This document shows positions 14,089 through 19,465 of a DNA stretch of 19,465 nucleotides, in pieces (position 1 is the first letter of the stretch; each line of letters starts with the position of its first letter). Source of the stretch: an uncultured Bacilli bacterium (GTDB lineage Bacteria; Bacillota_I; Bacilli_A; RF39; UBA660); the NCBI GenBank assembly GCA_934089255.1, contig CAKOJI010000021.1, positions 1 to 19,465 on the forward strand, written 5' to 3'. A program made the position numbers and the translations under genes. The notes beneath the pieces are model-generated. The model saw only the letters and a program-made list of their open reading frames with translations. It was not told the origin of the DNA and ran no database searches.

Positions 14089-14476
14089 AAATGGATTAGG
14101 AAAGTTAATTGCAGGTGTTGGTATTGGAGTAGGATTAGGTATGTTATTTGCTCCAGAAAAGGGTGCTGAAACTAGAAAAAAATTAATGAAAAAATTAAAT
14201 GAAATGTGTGATAGTATTAAAAACATCGATGGTGATGAGGTTAAAAAGAGTATTGAAAAACAAATCAAAGATATTAGACGTGAACTTGAAGATTTGGATA
14301 AAGAAAAAGCATTAAAAATTGCTAAAGAAAAAGGTAAAAAAATTGTTAAAAAAAGTGAAGAACTTTATAAGTTAGCAGTTAAAAAAGGTACTCCAGTTTT
14401 AGAAAAGGCTGCAGATGATATTAGACTTGCTGCAATTGATGTATTAAACTCTATTACAGAAAAATTAGAAAAATAA
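14081..14476 (+). CDS. YtxH-like protein
   Basis: 131 residues. The N-terminus carries the YtxH signature: a Gly-rich helix (LIAGVGIGVGLGMLFAPEKG, about 8-27) and GAETRKKLMKKL, followed by a long Lys/Glu-rich helical region with coiled-coil character. B. subtilis YtxH is a general-stress protein, and the molecular role of the family is unclear. It overlaps the DUF948-like gene, so the two are co-translated; GGAAGAGG lies upstream of the ATG. The last base of the TAA is the first base of the terminator stem. Confidence 0.8.
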   Translation: MSKNGLGKLIAGVGIGVGLGMLFAPEKGAETRKKLMKKLNEMCDSIKNIDGDEVKKSIEKQIKDIRRELEDLDKEKALKIAKEKGKKIVKKSEELYKLAVKKGTPVLEKAADDIRLAAIDVLNSITEKLEK

Positions 14477-14502
14477 AATACTATTAATTTAGTATTTTTT
14501 TT
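14476..14502 (+). terminator. Terminator directly at the ytxH-like stop codon
   Basis: AAATACTA (14476-14483) pairs with TAGTATTT (14490-14497), six-base loop, T run 14495-14502. Confidence 0.75.
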
Positions 14503-14504
14503 AG

Positions 14505-14510
14505 TATAAT
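14505..14510 (+). promoter_or_regulatory. Promoter -10 for the holin-like - lgt - trxB operon
   Basis: A perfect TATAAT stands three bases after the terminator's T tract. No good -35 is seen; TTAATT (14484-14489, 15-nt spacing) in the terminator loop is the closest. AGGTGA starts six bases after the -10, so the transcript should begin at the Shine-Dalgarno. Confidence 0.5.
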
Positions 14511-14527
14511 AATTTTAGGTGATTAAA

Positions 14528-14929
14528 GTGATAGAATATAATAAAGAAAATGATTTAAAAAGTTATATATTGGATATAATAAGTGTATTAATAGTTAATA
14601 TGGTTGTTGTTAGTATAGCTAATAATATTTTTAAAAATATATATGTAGATGGAGTATTTTATATATTTTTAGTATCATTTTTATTAATGGTATTTAATGT
14701 AAGTATTAAACCTTTTTTAAGAGTATTTATGTTACCAATAAATATTTATACTTTAGGATTAACTTATCCTTTAATAAATGTTATAGTTTTAAAATTAATA
14801 GATTTATTATTAGGTAAACATTTTGTTATAAATGGTTTTATTCATACAATATTTATTTCTATATTTATTTCTATTATGACTATTATAATTGATAATTTAA
14901 TAGGTAAAGCGATAAGGGGTGTTAAATAA
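14528..14929 (+). CDS. Phage holin family (superfamily IV, YvlD-like) membrane protein
   Basis: 133 residues with four hydrophobic helices, the pattern of the 4-TMS holin superfamily IV (Pfam Phage_holin_4_2, e.g. B. subtilis YvlD). Recognisable family features are NVSIKPFLRVFMLPINIYTLGL between helices 2 and 3 and the C-terminal IIDNLIGKAIRG. Chromosomal members are not phage genes; some belong to envelope-stress operons. The frame also has GTG at 14519, but that lies inside the AGGTGA at 14517-14522; GTG 14528, five bases downstream, is the better start. It overlaps lgt by one base (TAATG). Confidence 0.8.
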   Translation: MIEYNKENDLKSYILDIISVLIVNMVVVSIANNIFKNIYVDGVFYIFLVSFLLMVFNVSIKPFLRVFMLPINIYTLGLTYPLINVIVLKLIDLLLGKHFVINGFIHTIFISIFISIMTIIIDNLIGKAIRGVK

Positions 14930-15744
14930 TGAATCCTATAATATTTAGGTTAGGTAGTTTTGAGATTAGATGGTATTCTGTTATGATATTGATTGCTTTT
15001 TTAGTAGCTAGTTATGTTATTAATAAAGAAACAAAAAGATTTGATATTGAAAAAGATTATATTTTTAATTTATTATTTTGGTCTTTAATAATGGGTATTA
15101 TTGGTGCTAGAATATATTATGTTATATTTGATTGGGAGTATTATAGTACTAATATAAGTGAAATATGGAAAATATGGAATGGTGGTCTTGCAATACATGG
15201 TGGTATAATAACTGGTATTATAACTATTATTGTTTATACAAAAAAATATAAACAGAGAACTGTTAGATATACTGATTTTTTAGTACCTGGGTTAATTATT
15301 GGACAATCTATTGGAAGATGGGGTAATTTTTTTAATGGGGAAGCACACGGTCTTGCTACTAGTTTAGAGCATTTAAAAAATTTACATATTCCAGAGTTTA
15401 TTATAAAGGGTATGAAAATAAAGGGTGTTTATTATACTCCTACGTTTTTATATGAATCTATTTTATGTTTGATAGGTTTTATAATTATTATAATTGTTAG
15501 AAGGAATAAATATACTAAGGTTGGAACACCTACTGCACTATATCTTATAATATATGGTAGTATAAGATTTTTTATAGAGAGACTTAGAACTGATGCTTTA
15601 ATGTTTGTTGGTTTTAAAATAGCTATGATAGTTTCTGTTATTATGGTTATAATTGGTGTAATTATGTTAATAATAAATAAAAAGAAGGGTAAGTTTGAGG
15701 ACTTATATAATGATAAAAATAATAAAGATGTAATTAGATTTTAG
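14929..15744 (+). CDS. lgt: Prolipoprotein diacylglyceryl transferase
   Basis: Lgt transfers diacylglycerol from phosphatidylglycerol to the lipobox cysteine of prolipoproteins in the cytoplasmic membrane, the first step of lipoprotein maturation. The 271-residue length, about seven hydrophobic helices, NGGLAIHGG (H90) and the Lgt signature GRWGNFFNGEAHG (129-141; R130, N133, E138) are all present, as is the late YGSIRFFIERLRTD motif. The start overlaps the previous stop. The putative lipoprotein at 12281 is a possible client. Its TAG stop lies within the Shine-Dalgarno of trxB (AGGTGA, 15743-15748). Confidence 0.95.
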   Translation: MNPIIFRLGSFEIRWYSVMILIAFLVASYVINKETKRFDIEKDYIFNLLFWSLIMGIIGARIYYVIFDWEYYSTNISEIWKIWNGGLAIHGGIITGIITIIVYTKKYKQRTVRYTDFLVPGLIIGQSIGRWGNFFNGEAHGLATSLEHLKNLHIPEFIIKGMKIKGVYYTPTFLYESILCLIGFIIIIIVRRNKYTKVGTPTALYLIIYGSIRFFIERLRTDALMFVGFKIAMIVSVIMVIIGVIMLIINKKKGKFEDLYNDKNNKDVIRF

Positions 15745-15752
15745 GTGATTAA

Positions 15753-16640
15753 ATGATATATGATGTTATTATAATTGGGTTAGGTGCTAGTGGTGTTGCT
15801 GCATCTATTTATGCTAAAAGAAGTGGATTAAATGTATGTGTAATTAATTATGGAGTTCCTGGTGGAATTATTGGTACTAGTAGTATTGTAGAAAATTATC
15901 CTGGGTTTAAAAGTATTAGTGGTATGGATTTATCTATTAAGTTTTTTGAACACTTTAATAGTTTAGATGTTCCATTATATAATGAAGAAGTTATTAATAT
16001 TAAGAGTGGATTAGATATAGAAGTAGTTACTAAAAATAATTCTTATAGAGCAAAAAATATTATAATTTGTAGTGGTAGAAAACCTAAAAAGTTAGGTTTA
16101 GTTGAAGAAGATAAGTATATTGGTAAAGGTGTTAGTTATTGTGCTACTTGTGATGGTGCTTTATATAAAGATAAAAATGTTATTGTTGTAGGTGGCGGAA
16201 ATAGTGCATTAGAAAATTCACTTTATTTATCTAATATTACTTCATCAGTTACTATTTTAGTTAGAAAAGATAAGTTATTTGCATCTAAAAAATTAATTGA
16301 TGAAGTAAGTAAAAAAGATAATATAAAAATTGAATATGAAACTTTTATAGAAAGTATTAATGGTGAAGAAGTAGTTAATGGTGTTAAAACTAATAAGGGT
16401 ATTATTAATACGAGTGCTATATTCATTAATATTGGTTATGAACCTAGTATTAGTATTTTAAAAGAATTAAATTTAACGATGGATAATAATTATATAGTTG
16501 TTGATAAAGATATGAGAACTAGTAATCCACATATATATGCTGCTGGTGATATTATAAAAAAAGATTTATATCAACTTGTAACAGCGATAAGTGAAGGTGC
16601 TATTGCTGCAAATAGTGTAAGAAATAATATGAATAAATGA
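15753..16640 (+). CDS. trxB: Thioredoxin reductase-like flavoprotein
   Basis: A low-molecular-weight thioredoxin reductase of 295 residues (family about 305-320). Seen: FAD motif IIGLGASGVAASIYAKR (8-23), VENYPGF (46-52), redox pair C130-A-T-C133 followed by D134, the second nucleotide motif VVGGGNSALENSLYL, and YAAGDI near the end. Family knowledge: it reduces thioredoxin using NADPH. The segment that normally reads HRRxxFRA, binding the NADPH 2'-phosphate, is LVRKDKLFAS here, and the Gln of GGQL is Ile, so cofactor preference may differ (NADH, or another donor). AGGTGA four bases before the ATG sets the start. The TGA stop lies in the loop of the following terminator. Confidence 0.88.
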   Translation: MIYDVIIIGLGASGVAASIYAKRSGLNVCVINYGVPGGIIGTSSIVENYPGFKSISGMDLSIKFFEHFNSLDVPLYNEEVINIKSGLDIEVVTKNNSYRAKNIIICSGRKPKKLGLVEEDKYIGKGVSYCATCDGALYKDKNVIVVGGGNSALENSLYLSNITSSVTILVRKDKLFASKKLIDEVSKKDNIKIEYETFIESINGEEVVNGVKTNKGIINTSAIFINIGYEPSISILKELNLTMDNNYIVVDKDMRTSNPHIYAAGDIIKKDLYQLVTAISEGAIAANSVRNNMNK

Positions 16641-16661
16641 TATAGTTTATTCTTTTTTTTT
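16631..16661 (+). terminator. Terminator over the trxB stop codon
   Basis: GAATAAA (16631-16637) pairs with TTTATTC (16646-16652). The TGA of trxB (16638-16640) is in the eight-base loop, and nine T follow (16653-16661). Confidence 0.75.
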
Positions 16662-16669
16662 CGTTGTTT

Positions 16670-16682
16670 CATATTATATATT
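16670..16682 (+). promoter_or_regulatory. Candidate promoter of the collagen-like gene
   Basis: CATATTATA (16670-16678) fits the CATANNNTA -10 used by sporulation sigma K, and TATTAT (16672-16677) could serve sigma A. No convincing -35 exists for either. GGAGG follows at 16683-16687. Confidence 0.3.
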
Positions 16683-16695
16683 GGAGGTATAAAAA

Positions 16696-17916
16696 ATGAA
16701 TGACGTAATAAATAATCATAGATGCAGTCCTTATTGTGGGAATCAACCTATACCAGGTCCAACAGGTCCAACTGGACCAAGGGGTATGACTGGAGCAACT
16801 GGTCCGATAGGTCCAACAGGGCCACAAGGACCACAAGGGTTACAAGGAGTTCAAGGTAATATAGGTCCAACTGGTCCACAAGGAATTCAGGGTTTACAAG
16901 GAGCTGAAGGTGTTGCAGGTCCAACAGGGCCAACTGGTCCACAAGGAGCTCAAGGTTTAACAGGAGCAACAGGAGCAAGAGGAGCGACTGGGCCACAAGG
17001 GTTACAAGGACTTCAAGGTTTACAAGGTATTCAAGGTCCAACAGGACCACAAGGGTCACAAGGTTTACAGGGACTTCAAGGTTTACAAGGTATCGCTGGA
17101 GTTACAGGGCCAACTGGACCAACTGGACCAACAGGACCACAAGGTTTACAAGGCGTAACAGGTCCTACGGGACCAACAGGGCCAACTGGTGCACAGGGTG
17201 TTGCTGGTGAAACAGGTCCTACGGGACCAACAGGACCAATTGGACCAACTGGTGCGCAGGGTGTTGCTGGTGAAACAGGTCCTACGGGACCAACAGGACC
17301 AACTGGACTAACTGGTGCGCAGGGTGTTGCTGGTGAAACAGGAGCAACTGGACCTACTGGACCACAAGGAATTCAAGGTGTTACAGGACCAACTGGACCA
17401 ACGGGGCCAGCAGGAGCAGCTGCTGTTAGATCAGCTTACGTAGTAACATATAATGATGGAACTAGTGCAGATGGTATAGCAGTTGCATCTTCAGAAAGAT
17501 TACCACTTGATAGAATGGAACTTGATCCAACAAGTTTGATAACAATTAATACTGCTGATGAAACAATTAAATTTAATCAAATAGGACATTATAAAATAGA
17601 ATTTACTGTTTCAGCTTATCCTTCTGTAAATGGTGTAGATTTTGATCCTACAACAGATATAGTTTCTGTAGGATTAAGACAGAATGGGACTGATAATATA
17701 TATGTTGGAATAGGTGAATGGGTATATAATGGTGAACCTGTAGAATTACACGCACATGGTATTGTTGCTGTAACAGATACAAATACTTTGTATGAACTTG
17801 CTAATTTAGGAAATAGTACAATCTATTTAAGTACACCAGATATAAGAAATTTATCTACAACATCATATTTTGCAAATCCACTTGTAACATTAGTTGTAAC
17901 TTATTTAGGAAAATAA
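16696..17916 (+). CDS. BclA-like collagen-repeat surface protein
   Basis: 406 residues. There is no signal peptide: a short polar N-terminus with two Cys (RCSPYCGNQPIPG) leads directly into about 73 uninterrupted Gly-X-Y triplets (21-240, mainly GPT, GPQ, GLQ, GAT), then a 166-residue C-terminal beta-rich domain resembling the C1q/TNF-like BclA C-terminal trimerisation domain. Such proteins form triple-helical filaments; in Bacillus and Clostridium they coat the exosporium and are made without a signal peptide. Whether this organism sporulates is not known, so surface location is inference. The collagen part contains 63-nt tandem repeats and is locally richer in GC because of Gly and Pro codons. 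GGAGG eight bases upstream supports the ATG. Monocistronic, with its own terminator. Confidence 0.88.
   Translation: MNDVINNHRCSPYCGNQPIPGPTGPTGPRGMTGATGPIGPTGPQGPQGLQGVQGNIGPTGPQGIQGLQGAEGVAGPTGPTGPQGAQGLTGATGARGATGPQGLQGLQGLQGIQGPTGPQGSQGLQGLQGLQGIAGVTGPTGPTGPTGPQGLQGVTGPTGPTGPTGAQGVAGETGPTGPTGPIGPTGAQGVAGETGPTGPTGPTGLTGAQGVAGETGATGPTGPQGIQGVTGPTGPTGPAGAAAVRSAYVVTYNDGTSADGIAVASSERLPLDRMELDPTSLITINTADETIKFNQIGHYKIEFTVSAYPSVNGVDFDPTTDIVSVGLRQNGTDNIYVGIGEWVYNGEPVELHAHGIVAVTDTNTLYELANLGNSTIYLSTPDIRNLSTTSYFANPLVTLVVTYLGK
17161..17340 (+). repeat. 63-nt tandem repeats within the collagen region
   Basis: The unit starting at GGT 17188 recurs nearly identically at 17251 and, in part, at 17314; each offset is exactly 63 nt (21 residues containing GAQGVAGETGPTGPTGP). 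A shorter related copy precedes it from 17161. The high identity points to recent slippage or recombination and probable length variation between strains. Confidence 0.8.
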
Positions 17917-17939
17917 TCAAGGTTAATCCTTGATTTTTT
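17915..17939 (+). terminator. Terminator of the collagen-like gene
   Basis: AATCAAGG (17915-17922) pairs with CCTTGATT (17928-17935), five-base loop, T run 17934-17939. The stem begins inside the TAA stop (17914-17916). Confidence 0.85.
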
Positions 17940-18069
17940 CATGTGATTTTGCGTATAAGCCTACTTGATGTAAATACTAACGCAATATAAGTTTTATTAA
18001 AATAAATTAGTGTAGAAAAAATCTATTCTTTTTTAATACTAATTAATTATATCGTTTTATTATTATCAA
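17940..18069 (+). other. Intergenic stretch with possible secondary structure
   Basis: No ORF with a ribosome binding site is seen. TTGCGT and ACGCAA can close a 6-bp stem around a 25-nt loop in a locally GC-richer stretch (about 17948-17985). Further on, AATTAGT and ACTAATT frame a T-rich segment with inner TAGA/TCTA. It could be the 5' leader of the next gene or a small RNA. Confidence 0.25.
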
Positions 18070-18082
18070 CATATTTTATAAT
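18070..18082 (+). promoter_or_regulatory. Candidate promoter of the adhesin gene
   Basis: CATATTTTA (18070-18078) again fits CATANNNTA, and TATAAT (18077-18082) overlaps it. A weak TTTTAT lies 16 nt upstream of the TATAAT. The ribosome binding site AAAGGAAAG follows at about 18083-18091. Confidence 0.35.
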
Positions 18083-18098
18083 AAAGGAAAGTGATATT

Positions 18099-19465
18099 AT
18101 GCATATAATAAACGATAATACAGTTGTAGTAAATAATAGTGAAGAATTAAAACAAGCACTAAGTGAAACTAACAATTATACATATATTTATTTTGATAGT
18201 GATATAACACTTACTAGTGGATTTGTAATAAATTCAAATAAAAAAGAAGTAGTAATTGATGGTACATATAATAATGTTAAATATACGTATATAAATAATT
18301 TAACAGAATCAACTGATGTTATAAATGTTAGTACATCAAATAGAAAAATTATATTAAAAAATATGAATATAGTTAGTTCACATACTTATGGGGTTGTATA
18401 TGTTCCATCGCATCCAAATTATTCTAATTTACTAGTAGAATATAATAATGTTAATTTTAATGGAGTAGAACTTTCTTGTAATTATTACGGTACAACTAAA
18501 ATAATTGATTCTTTAATTTCTGGAAGTGATACAAATAATGTTACGGTAAAAAAAATATGTGATTCAAATAGAATTATAATAGGGGGAAATACAACTATTA
18601 CTAGTAATTCAACTGTTAATCCAGTCTTCTTCTTTAATGACGTTATTTCTTCTTATATCAAAATAATTCCTAATAGTCATGTTAATATTACAACTAATGA
18701 AGAACTTATGAATGGTACTAATAAATTAGATTTAATAGTAGGTCATGGCGCAGAATTTCTTTTAACAACAGGAAATGGTTTTTCAATAACAACAACTCAT
18801 GGAGCTAGAAATGTATTAATAGAGGAAATGGCAAATTTTACTTTTATTGAAAAAAGTCATCAAAGAATACCAATGTGGAGTATATTTGGTAATCTTACAG
18901 TAAAAGAGGGAGCTAGTTTTTCAGTAATAAATACTTATATGCAAACACCGAGTGATAATTATAATATTTATTTTAAAGGTTCTAATCAAAAAATCATATT
19001 TGATAATCCTAAATATATAAATATTTACACAAAAAATGCTAATGTTATGTATACAAATAATCCAATTAATTTTTCTTTTAAATTTAGTAGAATAAATATG
19101 TGGATTTATGCTTTAGATTATTTAGATGCTTGTACGCTAGATGATACACCTGCATATTATTGGTATAAGGAAAATAGTCCTTCAGAAATAAATGGTACAT
19201 TTGATAAGGATACTACTACAATTACATCACATAATTTTACAGAAAGTGAATTAAATTTACTTACAGATCTGAATAGTTTTTCATTACAAAATATAAAAAT
19301 ATTAACAATAGGAATGTTAAAAATTAATATACATCCAATAAATAGTTCAAATAATACTATATCTGGACATACAATAGCTTATTCAAAAGTTTTAATAGAA
19401 TATGATACTAAAAGATTAATTACAACTGCAAATGAAGAAGGATTATTTGAAATAGATATTGATTC
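18099..19465 (+). CDS. Pectate-lyase-like adhesive-domain surface protein, partial
   Basis: Open from ATG 18099 to the window end (455 codons, no stop), so the C-terminus is missing. It starts at a run of short beta strands: TVVVNNSEELKQALS, IYFDSDITLTSGFVINSN, VVIDGTYNN, ILKNMNIVSSHTYGVVYVP, YNNVNFNGVELSCNYYGTTKIIDS, then KEGASFSVI further on. This is the ladder pattern of the pectate-lyase-like adhesive beta-helix domain of gut Firmicutes, used for surface attachment rather than known catalysis. Toward the end (after ILTIGMLKINIHP) an Ig-like bacterial repeat begins. No signal peptide is visible at the N-terminus, like its collagen-like neighbour. AAAGGAAAG before the ATG supports the start. 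Probably one of several large surface proteins. Confidence 0.75.
   Translation, partial: MHIINDNTVVVNNSEELKQALSETNNYTYIYFDSDITLTSGFVINSNKKEVVIDGTYNNVKYTYINNLTESTDVINVSTSNRKIILKNMNIVSSHTYGVVYVPSHPNYSNLLVEYNNVNFNGVELSCNYYGTTKIIDSLISGSDTNNVTVKKICDSNRIIIGGNTTITSNSTVNPVFFFNDVISSYIKIIPNSHVNITTNEELMNGTNKLDLIVGHGAEFLLTTGNGFSITTTHGARNVLIEEMANFTFIEKSHQRIPMWSIFGNLTVKEGASFSVINTYMQTPSDNYNIYFKGSNQKIIFDNPKYINIYTKNANVMYTNNPINFSFKFSRINMWIYALDYLDACTLDDTPAYYWYKENSPSEINGTFDKDTTTITSHNFTESELNLLTDLNSFSLQNIKILTIGMLKINIHPINSSNNTISGHTIAYSKVLIEYDTKRLITTANEEGLFEIDID

Noticed and set aside
13761..14268. Two minus-strand ORFs over the DUF948-like and YtxH-like genes
   Set aside because: They lack ribosome binding sites, and the plus-strand genes have overlapping operon architecture and recognisable signatures.
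14528..14929. Holin-family gene as evidence of a prophage
   Set aside because: Superfamily IV holin-like proteins (YvlD type) are common chromosomal genes; it sits in an operon with lgt and trxB and no other phage gene is present.
16748..17059. Minus-strand ORF of 103 codons opposite the collagen repeats
   Set aside because: The repeated Gly-X-Y codons read backwards give a Leu/Val-rich periodic frame; this is an artefact of the repeat.

Overview
The window looks like a very AT-rich member of the Bacillota (Bacilli side, perhaps a gut RF39/Erysipelotrichia-type lineage). The grounds are the codon use (TTA, AAA, AAT, ATA everywhere), AGGTGA-type ribosome binding sites, PASTA-kinase/PP2C, Lgt and YtxH genes, and a collagen-like surface protein. 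TGA is used as a stop (rlmN, stp, rsgA, maf's upstream neighbour, trxB), so this is not the Mollicutes code 4. The lineage assignment is inference. All genes run on the plus strand.

Layout. (1) 1-1031: a PD-(D/E)XK/Rpn-family gene with an unclear start, a duplicated frameshifted tail and a terminator. (2) 1043-6956: a tightly overlapping housekeeping operon, rlmN - stp - prkC - rsgA - rpe - small membrane protein - maf, with a sigma-A promoter in front and a terminator plus a perfect 16-bp palindrome behind. It combines rRNA modification, ribosome assembly GTPase, Ser/Thr phospho-signalling, pentose phosphate isomerisation and nucleotide pool cleaning. (3) 6957-8082: an RNHCP zinc protein, a putative structured RNA (H-type pseudoknot plus terminator), and a HAD-type hydrolase. 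(4) 8090-9526: a membrane-anchored XRE regulator with repeated operator-like sites. (5) 9545-12249: a 22-codon small ORF ending inside a terminator hairpin, then a PRPP synthetase-like gene overlapping a large FAD-dependent oxidoreductase. (6) 12229-14502: a lipoprotein, a charged disordered protein, a DUF948-like protein and a YtxH-like protein, probably one envelope-related operon. (7) 14505-16661: a phage-holin-family IV (YvlD-like) membrane protein, lgt and trxB. (8) 16670-end: a BclA-like collagen-repeat protein and the first 455 codons of a pectate-lyase-like adhesin that runs off the window.

The most informative signals beyond the genes are the compact junctions. Terminators are built over stop codons, promoters are nested in or next to those terminators, and three -10 boxes sit 5-6 nt from an AGGTGA Shine-Dalgarno, so the predicted mRNAs begin at the SD itself. 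Other candidates are a compact pseudoknot RNA upstream of the HAD gene, a leader ORF with terminator in front of the PRPP synthetase, and a pair of surface proteins that both lack signal peptides and both have a CATANNNTA box upstream. I saw no CRISPR, tRNA, rRNA, IS element or phage module.
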